Shown piece by piece: positions 48,101-58,185 of a stretch of 64,000 nucleotides of DNA (positions are counted from its first letter, which is position 1; the number at the start of each line of letters is the position of its first letter). The notes under the pieces were generated by a model. That model saw nothing but the letters and a program-made list of their open reading frames with translations, ran no database searches and had not been told where the DNA came from. The translations under genes were made by a program, and so were the position numbers. Origin of the DNA: Zeus faber. Taxonomy: Eukaryota > Chordata > Actinopteri > Zeiformes > Zeidae. The stretch covers positions 11,296,865-11,360,864 of the forward strand of contig OY482855.1 of the NCBI GenBank assembly GCA_960531495.1, in the 5' to 3' direction.

Positions 48101-51100
48101 ATGCCAAAACACAGGGGATGTATTCTTGTGAGTCCTGTCGGCAACTTGTATAAATGAGTATCAGGGTTTGATTAATTGGACTTGCTTTGATTTCATTCTC
48201 GAAACCTGTTTTGGTGTAATGACTGTTGTGCAAATGTGTTTCTCCCCAATGACACCAATTATATCATGTGTTCAGTCCTTATTAAAGTTGATTTTTGTTA
48301 GAAGGTTATTAGAAACGATCAAGTTGCAGTTGTGCCAAACTACATTATATGGACATCTATGCAGATAACCAAACATTTGCAAATGTATACATATTCACTA
48401 ATCTATGTAAACATTCCCTGTAGTTTTCAGACTATATTAACCCCATGGATTTAGCTGTTGTTTGATGATGGTGGTGTTCTCTTCCTGAAAGGGCTTGCCC
48501 CTGGAAGCAACTCTTCAGGACTGGAGCTGGGTGCCATGATGGGAGGAATGGGAGGGATGAAGGATATAGGAGGGCAGCAGTCCCGCTTTAAATGGATGAT
48601 GGAAGGTCACTCCCCCGCACCGTCCCCCCCAGAAACGGCCCTTCACAAAAACGGTAGGTGACAGATGGTTTGAAAAATCGAATCCTGCAAAGGTGAGATT
48701 CACTTCTGTGTGAATTCAGGACCAACCTGCCTCAAGACTTGCACTGCGTCAATGACAATCCTTCGGTGTATCTGAAATGAATTAACCACTATGTAAATGT
48801 TTTGAAGCACATCCATCGATCTATTTGACCTTGTGTCTGTTTTGCATTCCAATCCTAAGGCCCTCTACCCAACCCTATGAAGGGGAGAGGAGGTTCACCT
48901 TACTCCCAGTATGAGCTGCTAGGGGGTGATGCTTTAGGCATTCCCCCTCAAGGCCCGGCAGACAACTGGCACCGGAGCCCCGGGAGCAAGATGGCCACCA
49001 AGCCAGGCCCATCCAGCTGGCCCCCAGGTAACTGCTTCGTCGGCCCTTCTCAGACTTGATATGTTGCCTCCAGATTCTGTATGGATAAGTTTGAGACTGA
49101 TTGAAGTCCGGAATTAATATGCATCAACATGCGTCACCAGTGTCCACTTGTGATCCCATTTAGCTTCCCTGCTCAATATGCAACAGCATTTTCAACCTTA
49201 TATTTTCAGTTGAACTGATACGATTTTTACTGAAATGCTGTGATGGTTTTTACTGACACCATTTAAATGTGTTTTCCCCCAGACAGTTAAAAATTTTATA
49301 GATTTATTGATGTGGTCAAAGTTAGATTCACTTTTTACTAACTTTCCGCACACTGACAATCCTGCACTGAACTGAATTGTTAAGTAAGGCCTATCGAATG
49401 CTGAATGAGTTTAACAAAATTTGGTCAATTTTTAAAAGAAAACATGTGCTTCCACTTGTGTACATTAGATATACAGTCATTGAATGCTATCAGGGATATG
49501 GCTAAGTATTGGGCAGGGATTTGATTAGATTTCAATACAAAGGGTTTGAGTATTTATTCATTCAATTTGATATTGATGAGATGGCTTGATACAATTCTAT
49601 ATTGACATTTTATACACATTGAGAATTGCTACCAACTTTTCAGTATAACATCTGCCGTGCATAACCAAATAATTTCAATGACCAATAATTTCCATCTGGT
49701 ATAGAAAAATATTTAAATTAATTTGTGATCATGGTAGTATTTCATTTAGGTGGGAAATGGTCACATACAAATTTTCCTTACAATTTTTAGAAATTGGAAA
49801 AAATAGAATAGAATTGTATCATACTGTATTTATTTATGCCTTTGCAATGAAATGACAACCATCACCTACACCTCCAATTCTAAGATGATCTGATTTTCAG
49901 CGGGACTTTGGGGTGTACGTGGCTAGCAGATAGCCTGAGGCGATTAGACAATTCTAATGCCAGGTCTCAACAGGTTCTAAGTCTCTGTGGTGTAGCACTA
50001 GTACAAGCAAAAGTTGACCCTTGTTTTTGTGGTTGAAATTAACACTAAATTACTTGAGATTCGACTTGGATTTGGAAGTTAAAGACTTGTGACTTGACTT
50101 GAGACATGACTCAAATGGCTTGTTTGTGTTCATTTTATGCTTTTTCAGTTAAAATTTTATATTAAATATTAATGTTCATTGTTGTCAATGTTCACATTAC
50201 AAGTAGAGATGCATAGATCGATGACGAGAATCAGCCGGTTTTCAGCTTGATTGGCCATGACCGGTGACCGGCCGATCAGTGTCAGATATATCAGATTCTG
50301 TGGCGTTCAAATTTACACGCCTGATAGAGCACTCATGTACTCGTTCTTGGAACAATGCTCCAGTACTCAACTCCAATACCAACGTAATGTAACATAGTTG
50401 ATGCTCAAAAAGGGGAGAAAGAAAGAAAATACTGACTGTCTGGAGGTATTTCAAGGTAAACTAAGAAGATTATATAAATTATTTATCTAGCGCCTGACAG
50501 TTTCAAATTTGTGCAGACCTCGTATCTAGAGCTGTCATTACAGGGGCGCGTCTGCTCTGGTTGTTCGTAGTGCACGAGCGCCGCTTGTGATGAAAGGTTC
50601 GACTTTTTTGAGACTCGGTTCTTGACGAGTCACTCAGTAAAACAAGTTGTTCGATTTAAGCTAGTTTAATGCACGGTGAGCGAAGGAGTGAACAAGAGTG
50701 AGAAGAGTCTGCCTTTTATTATTATTGGGGTTTTTTTTTTGCAATGATAGCAATTTATTTATTTTGCAGTGGCCAAGTACCATATAAATATAATCGAAAA
50801 GCGTGAAGAAGTGAAAGGGACTTTAATTTAAGGTTTGAACTGGACATTTCCATGTAGTTATATGTTGTGTCCAGTTATACTGAAACTTGGTGACAGGCCC
50901 ATGTTCTGTTTTATTGGAACTCAGTGACCGTTCCGTGTTGTATTTTATTAGAACTTGTGGAGAGTTTCATGTTCTATTATTGTTCCATAGTAAATAATGA
51001 CCAATAATAAACAGTGTCATAATTAGCAATCTCACTATTGTGGTAACTAAAAATTGCAGCATTAGTCTGTATGTGCAGCATAAACTCAAAATGATCGGAC

Positions 51101-54100
51101 GACAATGTAAAAGTTATTTAATTGCCAAATGTTTTATTATGAACATACATTTGAATGAAAATCAGAATCGTCCAAAATCTGAATTGGCGCGTCAGACTCA
51201 TGTCGGACAGAATCGGGCAAGAAAATTGCAATCGGTGCATCTCTAATTACAAGTGTCAGTTTGACGTCACCTGGCATGTGAGCGCACACTGGGAATGGCA
51301 TTGTCATGATTGACGGGCAATTCCAGGATTATTTTATTTTATTTTTTTTTTAATGAGGTGGCACAGGGGGGACCAAGAACCAGTAAGGGGGTGCCTGACT
51401 GGTTCCGACCGAGCTGGTCTGCTGCAGAGCTGGTCCGTTGCCAATGGAGCTGGTCCGCATTGATCATCGTGGTCGTTGGGAACCTCTGCTATAGCCCAAT
51501 GCCGTTTTGGGGGGCACCGGAGCGACCAAATATTTTGGAAGGGCAGTGCCAATCCCTGCCATCTCTTTCGACACATTCTTAAAACAATTCTCCATAAAAT
51601 TTTCAAATTAAAGATCAATTAAAATTTGAACAGTTGTCAAAAAATCAACATTTATTTTGATTGGGAAGAAATTAAGAAACAAAAGCTTTTTTAAAGTTTT
51701 GTTTTTTGTTTGATTACATCTATTTTACTGAATATCAATAATGATAAACGAAATACGTTGTCATACTTTATGAATGGGTTAGATTGGCCAATATTATCAT
51801 TATTAGACTGCTACTAATACCTTGTCTTTTCTCTTTATACAGACCGGATACTGCAGGTTAGATTGCAGTATCTTGGAGAGAAAAAAAGTGACTTGACTTG
51901 GGACTTGACCTGTCTTAACTAAGGCCTGTGATTGACTTGCCGAAGGGAAAAATGACTTGGGTATTGCTTGAGACTTGGACCAAATACATTGAAACTTACT
52001 TGTGACTTGGATTAGAGAGACTTGGTCACTTGTCTAGTTCAGACAACTTTTATTTATCTAGTGCCAAAATGCAGTTAGTCGGGTCTAATTTCCAGATGCG
52101 CTTGTCTTTGTTATCATGGTGACAGAGTTCCAGCCCGGTGTTCCCTGGAAAGGGATCCAGAGTGCTGGAGACCCAGAGTCTGACCCCTACATGACCCCTG
52201 GTAGTGTTCTGGGCTCCCCAGGTCCGCCTAGCCTAAATGACTCCGACCACCAGTTACTGCGAGACAATACAGGTACTTGCAAATAATCAAAACCATGCCA
52301 GCCTTTTGGTGCTGCATTCATTGCATTACAGCAACTCTTCATACCTGCTTGACCCAACGCACATTTGAAAGAAAGTGACAAACTACATTAACATTAAACC
52401 TAAAAGGTCTCCATTTTTTCCAAAATTAAAGTAGTTCTAGGATGGCAATGACTTTTTTTGGCCCGTGTTTAAATTGAATTTCCTGATTGGAAGATGGCAG
52501 TACAACAAATAATACACATTACCATATACACATATTCAATTGTGGATCCGGGAAAATGTTTTGAACACAAAGCATTGCTCTTCTGTTGTAGTATAATTTG
52601 TACTTGTGTATTCTCCTGCTGTGTATCACAGGGCCAAACCCTTCCCTCAACACCTTGCTGCCTTCACCCGGTGCCTGGCCCTACAGTGCCTCAGACAGCT
52701 CCCTTGGCAATGCACACGGCAGCGGTACCTGCTTTTTATTTATACCTTCTATTCTGCCTTTATTGCTCTTTCTTATTGGCCTTTATCACCTTTTTCTTTG
52801 TGTGTGTGTCCTTTTTTTTTTTTAACAATAGATTTTCAGTAGCTACACTGTTTTCTTCACTCTAGTTTCTTCTCCAGTTTTTATTCTGTGTTTAAAAACT
52901 CCTTATCCCCTTCATCTGTCCTCCTCCCCATTTCCTGTTTAGCAAAGTACTCCGAGTACAAGCCCAGCTGGCCCCCAGAGCCCATCGGACACAACAAGCT
53001 GTGGAAGACCAATCGCAACAGTTCTCAGCTGTCGCGCCCCCCTCCTGGCTTAACCAATCAGAAACAGGCCCCACCCTCCCCCTGGGGCAGCGGAGGCCCA
53101 CGATTGGCCAGGGCATGGGGAGGTGGAGGAGCTAACCAGGACTTGAGATTTGGGCCAGGTACTGTTTACAACTTGTCAAGAAACTAGAAAAGATTTAACT
53201 CTTTCAAAGCCAACATAGAACCTCACTGTGTATGAAGTAAGATCGATCAAAGCCAATCCAATGCGATTTTGAAGTATAAAACTTAATAAAGATGTCTTCT
53301 GTGTTTTTTTAAATTCACATTTCTAATGTCCATACTAATTGTTTCTTACCTTATACCCTCCTCCTCTCTATTTAGGCTCGGCTTGGAGTGATGGTGTAGC
53401 CTCAAGAGGCAGCTGCTGGTTACTGCTAAGCAACCTGACCCCTCAGGTAAAGTAGGAGGTTTAAGGAATAGGGTGAAGGTGACAAAAGATAATCATGGAG
53501 ACTGTCCTAGGAAGTGGAAAATATCATTTTCACTGGTGGTGAAAATTATATTTGTCTGGTACCACCAGCTGTCAAAGGAGATGGTGTAGAAGGGAGGGGA
53601 AGTCGGCATGAGGGCAATTCAGAATTTTTATGTCCGAGCAACCTGTCATCGTGGCACAATATATTGGCTCCATTAAGTAATATGGCTGCCCAGACATTGG
53701 CCTGTGTTTAAATTAAACAGTAGTTTCCATTCATCAGCATTCTCCTTCAGTCGTGTATCTTATGCAAATTGTACAGAGTCATGTGTGACCCAGCTGTAAT
53801 TGGATTGGGAAGTCGGATGATCCAATTAATCATTAGGGATTGCATGAATGAGGCTGACATGGAAGGGCTGCTCTGGGAAAAACATAGAATGTAATGTATT
53901 CCATTTTGCAGCCTAGACACTCACCCCTTACCGCCAAATAGATATTATAGTAAAGCACACAGACCTCCTTAAAAGTCTGCACGCATGTGTGCATGTCCAT
54001 GGACACTCGGAACAGCCTTGGATATCCAAAGTGGTGTATATTTACTCTCTTGCTACATAATGTATCACCACACACAATATTATATACGGAATCATTCTTG

Positions 54101-55197
54101 TGTAACCTTCTAGACTGCCTGACCTTTTCCCGTGCCTAATGGTCAACTACAGTATGTTGAGGACAATTAGTGTTGTTGCATCACACACACTGGCAAAGTT
54201 GTTGCATCCCACACCTAACCAACGTCCCTCCGTCTTTGCCTGTAGATTGATGGTTCCACGCTGAGGACTATCTGCATGCAGCACGGCCCCTTGCTGACTT
54301 TCCACCTCGGCTTGACCCAGGGCAGTGCTCTGATTCGCTACAGCAGCCGACAAGAAGCAGCCAAGGCCCAGGGTGCACTGCACATGTAGGTTGATCCACG
54401 ACATCTCTTTACTCCGCACTCCTTTTGTATAACTTAATGGCCAACTCAACAGCACACTAGTACATAAGTACACATTAGTGGCAGACTGTTTTGTGGAAAT
54501 ATTCAATATTCATCCCTCAACCTTTTTTGGTGTATTTTAATATCTCTTAAAACAAATCTCTCCTAGGTGTGTTCTGGGCAACACCACAATCCTGGCGGAG
54601 TTTGTGAGTGAGGAAGAAGTTGCTCGCTATTTTGCACATTCCCAGGCTGGGGGGGCAGACGGGGCCGGCCCAGGAGGGGCCGCAGCCAGTGGGGCACAAG
54701 GGGCATCTGGAGCAGGCGCTGCTGTGGCGAGCAGCGGAGGCAGCTCCCCGGGGAGCGAGCGGGGTGTTGCAGGGACAGCTACGAGCGGTAATGGAAGCGG
54801 TGGTGGTGGAGGAGGAGGAGGAGGAGGAGGAGGAGGGGGGGGCGGCGGAGGAGGCGGCGGCGGCGGCGCAGCATCAGCAGTTCTAAGTAGTGTGGGCTCC
54901 TCCAGCTCCAGTTGGCAGAATCTGGATGGTACAGGCGGTTCCTCTGACTCCTCCTCGGCCCAAGGACCCGGGCTGGGCATATTCTCCCAGTGGAGCACCA
55001 ACGGGGCAGGGGAGGGAGTCGGTGGCGGAGGGGGCGGTGTGGAGTCTGGGAGGTCTGGGCTCTGGGGAGCAGTGACGGTGGGTTACCCTAGCAGCAGCTT
55101 GTGGGGGGCACCACAGATGGAGGAAAGGCACCAAATGGACAACCCTGCCGCACTGTTGCCTGGCGACCTGCTGGGTGGAGGCGCGGATTCCATCTGA
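35179..55197 (+). CDS. tnrc6b: tnrc6b: GW182-family miRNA silencing scaffold
   Basis: TNRC6B binds Argonaute through GW motifs and recruits PABPC, PAN2-PAN3 and CCR4-NOT to silence miRNA targets in the cytoplasm and P-bodies. Coding exons: 35179-35235 (exon from 35148), 37136-37157, 37493-37927, 38196-41108, 43740-43895, 44026-44219, 44440-44502, 44845-45003, 45667-45804, 46018-46191, 46477-46593, 47929-48127, 48492-48653, 48860-49027, 52126-52272, 52632-52724, 52943-53158, 53376-53446, 54246-54385, 54567-55197. They sum to 6255 bases, 2084 codons, all phases consistent; human TNRC6B is about 1830. Start chosen at MEDK since no upstream in-frame ATG exists. [25 protein letters not shown] and [14 protein letters not shown] mark TNRC6B rather than TNRC6A or C. 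Confidence 0.95.
35613..36860. mobile_element. Possible hAT-type element in tnrc6b intron 2
   Basis: The left edge CAGTGTTTCCCAGCC and the right edge TTGAAAAACTCTGGTCT are roughly inverse, in the style of hAT ends of the CAGTGTTTTTCAACC kind. Both edges carry a related GCGCAGTACCGG / CCGCACCACAG inner motif. I found no clean 8-bp target duplication. It surrounds the mariner-type MITE at 36121, which would then be a later insertion. Confidence 0.35.
36121..36400. mobile_element. Tc1/mariner-type MITE, 280 bp, TA target duplication
   Basis: The left end CAGGTAGTCCTCACTTAATG and the right end, whose complement is CAGGTACTCCTCACTTAACG, match at nearly all of the first 23 bases. A TA dinucleotide flanks each side (36119-36120, 36401-36402). 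There is no coding capacity. A second, 5'-truncated copy lies in another tnrc6b intron at about 47180-47350. Confidence 0.85.
38196..41108 (+). CDS. tnrc6b: tnrc6b giant GW-repeat / Ago-binding exon
   Basis: One 2913-bp exon codes for about residues 172-1143, Gly/Ser/Trp/Asn-rich with many GW, WG and SW pairs. Conserved blocks are [17 protein letters not shown] near 38335, [20 protein letters not shown] near 38765, [20 protein letters not shown] near 39857 and the Ago-hook-type end [18 protein letters not shown] near 40863 followed by [18 protein letters not shown] run of 23 glycines, then six serines, sits at 39446-39532. Such a large GW exon is typical of TNRC6 genes. All minus-strand frames over it are shadows. 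Confidence 0.96.
41222..43317. mobile_element. hAT-type element (~2.1 kb) in tnrc6b intron, with nested element
   Basis: The left end CAGGGCTGCACAATTATAA and the right end, whose complement is TAGGGCTGCACATTTAATC, are inverse. Flanks GCTGAAGT (41214-41221) and GCTGAAGC (43318-43325) agree at 7 of 8 bases, as expected for a hAT insertion. No transposase is readable. About 0.85 kb inside it (41440-42290) matches the separate element at 50204, so another transposon landed in it. Confidence 0.7.
41440..42290 (+). mobile_element. Copy of the TAGAGATGCA hAT family nested in the 41222 element
   Basis: Shared blocks with 50204-51245 occur in the same order: AATGCTCCAATACTCAAACC, GCGAAAGAAAGGAAATGTCA, GACGAGTCACTCAGTAAAAC, TTTGAACTGGACATTTCCAT, and an end like GAATCTGCACGTCAGAC. 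Its own termini are not intact. Orientation is the same as in the other two copies. Confidence 0.65.
43740..45003 (+). CDS. tnrc6b: tnrc6b middle exons (second GW patch, UBA-like remnant)
   Basis: Exons 43740-43895, 44026-44219, 44440-44502 and 44845-45003 encode about residues 1143-1333. Visible are [59 protein letters not shown] and [19 protein letters not shown], then [20 protein letters not shown]. The DSWVNP...FTNMALL stretch matches the shortened UBA-like region seen in TNRC6B (longer in TNRC6C). An open, in-frame extension with an ATG reaches back to 44758 from the last exon here; see findings. Confidence 0.92.
45063..45110. repeat. (CT)n microsatellite in tnrc6b intron
   Basis: About 24 pure CT units, 60 bases after the exon ending at 45003. 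A pyrimidine run this long on the sense strand can bind PTB-type splicing factors, but nothing shows that it does. Confidence 0.97.
45204..45582. mobile_element. Short non-autonomous hAT-type element in tnrc6b intron
   Basis: The left end CTAGGGCTGGGCGATATTG and the right end, whose complement is ATGGCTGGGCAATACATTC, are inverse. Flanks ATTTCCAG (45196-45203) and ATTTCCTA (45583-45590) share 6 of 8 bases. It is 379 bp long with no coding capacity. The GGGCTGGGCGATAT opening is a common fish MITE pattern. Confidence 0.65.
45667..48127 (+). CDS. tnrc6b: tnrc6b Q-rich exons
   Basis: Exons 45667-45804, 46018-46191, 46477-46593 and 47929-48127 encode about residues 1334-1542. Blocks are [51 protein letters not shown], then ACQLLLQ with a 13-glutamine run (46495-46533), [15 protein letters not shown], and [15 protein letters not shown]. 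The Q-rich region is a shared TNRC6 feature linked to P-body localisation. The glutamine run mixes CAG and CAA codons, so its DNA is less prone to slip than pure CAG. Confidence 0.93.
46924..47650 (+). mobile_element. Third copy of the TAGAGATGCA hAT family
   Basis: It starts GAGATGCACCGATCGATCG and shares ATCAGTGTCAGATATATT, GTACTCGTAAAAATGCTCCG and GTTTGAACTGGACATTTCCA with the copy at 50204. Toward its end (GTTACACTACGACTACGG, TATTTTCCCAAGGTTGGC) it matches 42310-42480 instead. The middle is replaced by a truncated mariner-type MITE at about 47180-47350. No clean right terminus is visible. Confidence 0.6.
47180..47350 (+). mobile_element. Truncated copy of the 36121 mariner-type MITE
   Basis: The run ATCACCGTTCTCAGTCTC, CACTACACTACAGTTCGC, GTGAAATAACATGGGTCC and the end AGGAGTACCTGTA matches the right two-thirds of the element at 36121-36400 with scattered differences. 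The left third is missing. It sits within a hAT-family fragment. Confidence 0.75.
48492..52272 (+). CDS. tnrc6b: tnrc6b PAM2-containing exons
   Basis: Exons 48492-48653, 48860-49027 and 52126-52272 encode about residues 1543-1701. Blocks are [37 protein letters not shown] and, across the 3.1-kb intron, [17 protein letters not shown], the PAM2-type motif that binds the MLLE domain of poly(A)-binding protein. [15 protein letters not shown] and [10 protein letters not shown] follow, as in human TNRC6B. Placing the motif across an intron (WPP / EFQ) means both exons are needed for PABPC binding. Confidence 0.93.
49028..52125 (+). other. tnrc6b: Large tnrc6b intron with transposon cargo
   Basis: 3.1 kb of AT-rich intron. 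It contains an intact-looking hAT insertion at 50204-51245, listed separately. Near 51.34-51.58 kb there is a GC-richer stretch with three GAGCTGGTCC-type short repeats that I cannot assign. The remainder shows nothing nameable. Confidence 0.7.
50204..51245. mobile_element. hAT-type element, 1042 bp, with perfect 8-bp target duplication
   Basis: Ends TAGAGATGCA and, on the other side, TGCATCTCTA are exact inverse complements over ten bases. They are flanked by identical 8-mers ATTACAAG at 50196-50203 and 51246-51253. The 8-bp duplication and short inverted ends are hallmarks of the hAT superfamily. There is no transposase frame, so it is a non-autonomous copy. Related copies sit at 41440 and 46924 in other tnrc6b introns. 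Confidence 0.88.
52632..55197 (+). CDS. tnrc6b: tnrc6b C-terminal silencing domain exons with RRM
   Basis: Exons 52632-52724, 52943-53158, 53376-53446, 54246-54385 and 54567-55197 encode about residues 1702-2084. After [15 protein letters not shown] and [12 protein letters not shown] (a conserved GW182 block) comes the [43 protein letters not shown] and [18 protein letters not shown] Gly/Ala/Ser-rich tail follows with a second run of 23 glycines (54799-54867). It ends [20 protein letters not shown] then [14 protein letters not shown] and TGA. The RRM of this family does not appear to bind RNA canonically; the W-containing tail recruits CCR4-NOT. Confidence 0.95.
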
Positions 55198-56660
55198 TTT
55201 GCCCCACACTTATAAGTATAGATTTAGACACATTGACACGACATACACTGGGGAAACACTTGTACTTACTATAGCATACACTTACATACACAAACACATA
55301 CCTTGTATGCATATTGATGTACTACACACACACACACACACACTTGCATACAGATACATGGTATGCATATTAATGTACACACATATAGCAAAAATGTGAG
55401 ACTTGCTTACACACATTCTCGTGGCCAGACTTAAGCTATTATATAAATAAATGCAGGGACTGTTAGATGTGTATACGGCCTTTTTCCACAGATGAAGATT
55501 TCAACTGCTTAGACTTGAACCTGTAAAAGAATGAAAAGTCAGTCTGAAAGACTTGACCCGACTGGATTGCAATGTCCTTAGTAAAAGGGGACTTATCAAC
55601 AGATTTACATACACATGCACACACCAAATACAGAAGAGCCTTCAGACAGGTGGGCACTGTAAACAGCATTACCTGCATTGTAGAAGAGAACTTAAATTAC
55701 TACATAATGTGAGGTTGACGTGCATTTTGGGTTCATGTACCTTGAAAATAGAGACTGAATCCAGACACATGCAAACACACAGCTCTGATTCACGACAGAA
55801 CTGTATCTTACTGTGTATGTTAAGTTTGTTTTTTGTTTGTATGTATGGTTGTTTTAATTTTTTTTTTAATTTTTTTGAGAAGTGGAAATATTGAAAAATG
55901 TTGTTCCATTTTCAAAATGCTGACCTCCTACTGTTGTGTCTCACACACTCTTATTCTCTCTCAATCACGTTTGTTACTGTTGCAGTGATGAAAGTTGAAT
56001 TTCTGGCAGTTTGAGGCTATATTTCATTTCTCCATGTGTCGCATATTGTGCACATTATGACGCACGGTATGTAAACGTGTAAGAGTGAGTTTGAGACCAA
56101 GTTAGTGGATTAAACCACCCCCGTTTGTGTGAGTGAAGATAATGTATGTGCGCATGTTACTGCCTGTCCTAAGTGTGACTAAGGCTGCTTACTTTACAGA
56201 AGGTCTATTCAAAAAGTTTTGAGTGTACTTGGTATACTGCTGTGTGTTCAAGAAATATTGGCACTAATGCTTTTTCTCTCATTTTAAGTTGTGTTTTTTA
56301 GCAGACTTTTTTATTGTCCGACCTGCAATAATTAAAAAAACAAAAAACAAAAAAAAACAAACAAAAAAAAAACAAAAAACATTAATGACACAAAGAGCTG
56401 AAGGCATATGCTTCGAGAAAAAGGACATGCCAAATCTTATCAAACTGTGTGGAGTGGTTGGGAGGGGTGGGGTGGGTTGTTTACAGATGCAGAAACAGAG
56501 TTACCATATGTTTTTATGTTCTGTTGTTGTGTATTCGTTTTAAATTAAGACAGGCTTTAACACTCCTGTTCAGTGTTTTCGTTTTGAGATTTTACAAAGA
56601 AAAAAATATTTAAACAAATGAGAACAAGATTAATAATAAAGATGAAAGTATTGGCTTCTA
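55198..56660 (+). other. tnrc6b: tnrc6b 3' UTR
   Basis: AT-rich region after the stop with an (AC)n tract at 55321-55342, an A-rich run with repeated AAACAAAA at 56331-56380, several TGTATATA/TGTAAATA-like Pumilio-type candidates, and AATAAA at 56635-56640 as the likely poly(A) signal. The true UTR may end at another site. Confidence 0.6.
56635..56640 (+). promoter_or_regulatory. tnrc6b: Likely tnrc6b poly(A) signal AATAAA
   Basis: AATAAA in TTAATAATAAAGATGAAAG, about 1.44 kb past the stop. It is followed about 60 bases later by GT-rich sequence (GTGTGTGTGTGTGTG at 56700), which resembles a downstream element. Confidence 0.55.
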
Positions 56661-57939
56661 AATTTGTCGTGATCATTTTTAAAGATGTTTTTGTCCGTTT
56701 GTGTGTGTGTGTGTGTGTATGCGGTTAAAGTTTCCACGTCTCTTGTTTCGGTGATCAGGCTTTTCAAAATGGTTCACTTTCCATGTTGCATTGGAGCCAT
56801 TTGACTTGTACATTTACCAGCGACTGAATGCAGTACAGGGTTTAACTCTTGAATGCATTTCTTTATCAGCAGCAGACAGAAATGAGCTGTTATGCACCCT
56901 TTGCCGTTTTTACCACCAAAACAACCCTAGGTAGTGTATATCGATGGCAATCATCCTGCTCCTTTTGGAAATGATCAACCTCTAATGCATTTCTAAGCGT
57001 TATTATTTAATGGACTTTAAGTGTAAGTCATTAGCAGGCAAAACTCATGTTGCTTTCATGGCAGTTTTTTTTCTGGTAACTTGAGCTTGCACAACAAAGA
57101 TGGGAACTTAACCATTACACCACTGCTTTTGTACACTACGCATGAGGTCTGCACATTGCGAAAGATGTTCATTTACAGTCAGCTGTTCAGATGGAAGATA
57201 CGTACTGTATACATGAGCGCAATGTTTTTGGCCAACGTACTTAACATAGACTTGTGTCCAAACCAAATGTAACCACTTATCCGCATATGGTTCCTATTAG
57301 ATAGATCCTTGGAGGCAAATTGCAGTGTTACAGCAGCTCACATCAAAACAATCCGCAAAAACAAAGTATTACAAATTAAAAATGAAAAAATTGGAAATAT
57401 TCAGTGAACCTAAAAATGGACGAAGCCTTAATTCACACCGAATATATACATATATGTGTATATAAATACACATATAGAATACAATAAGTATTTCAAGATT
57501 CAAGATTCAAGATTTTTATTTGTCACATACATATACATACTTCCATACATATATGCAGTGAAATGTAATGCAACGCACCCGGTGATAGCACACAATAAGT
57601 CCTAGGAAAAAGTACAAAAATAAAATAAAATAAAAAGTAGAAAATTCCTTTCTAATAGACTGACTAACTGACTCCTAAAACGTAATACAGTAAGTGGAAT
57701 ACTTATAGAATAAGATAAAAAAAATATATAGAATAAAATACAATAAAAAATAAATTGAAATAAAATGGAATAGGTAGAAGGAATATGCCTATGTATATAC
57801 AGATATGTGCATTTAAAGTGGCATGTATGTACTGTGTGTAGCAGGGGGAGGGGGCAAACAAAGTGGTTGTACCAACATTATATTTTTAGAGCGTTGAAAA
57901 AGGTTTGAACAAAGACAAAACATCAACTTCTTCTGGCTC
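56661..57939. other. tnrc6b-csnk1e spacer with LINE-tail repeats
   Basis: The spacer has no gene. At 57296-57435 a module with AAATTGCAGTGTTACAGCAG recurs from 28.18 kb. At 57492-57590 TTCAAGATTCAAGATT followed by TTTATTTGTCACATACAT is a minus-strand LINE tail, matching 27.89 kb. The two modules occur in opposite order at the two loci. The remainder is A-rich. Confidence 0.6.
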
Positions 57940-58185
57940 CAACGCCCTGCGGGTGACGTCATGTTGTCAGCGGTGCCTCGCGAGACGGGAGGGGGAGACA
58001 CAGCGTGCGGGCCGACGCTGCTCGGGGACTGAACAGGGAGCGCAACCGACGCCAGAGCGAAGAATCGGGGGGTATGAACGCCGCCAGAATCCGCTCCCAT
58101 CCTCCGCCACCCATGCCCGTGTCCGACTGACAACCACCGGATCAACATCTCCAGCGAACCAGCTCTCGGATAAACCCAGTATCAG
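57940..58185 (+). promoter_or_regulatory. csnk1e: csnk1e CpG-rich promoter and 5' untranslated exon
   Basis: GC-rich, CpG-rich DNA begins near 57.94 kb. TGACGTCATG near 57953 is a CRE-like site. An exon appears to end at 58185 (CCAGTATCAG) before the donor GTGGGT. No start codon in this exon fits the kinase frame, and the first coding exon at 61168 carries its own 5' UTR bases and ATG, so this is untranslated. The start site is not determinable by eye. Confidence 0.5.

Noticed and set aside
35179-55197. Calling the second gene tnrc6a or tnrc6c
   Set aside because: SWEEEED with [11 protein letters not shown], the shortened UBA-like stretch and [11 protein letters not shown] are TNRC6B features. 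TNRC6C has a full UBA-like helix set here.
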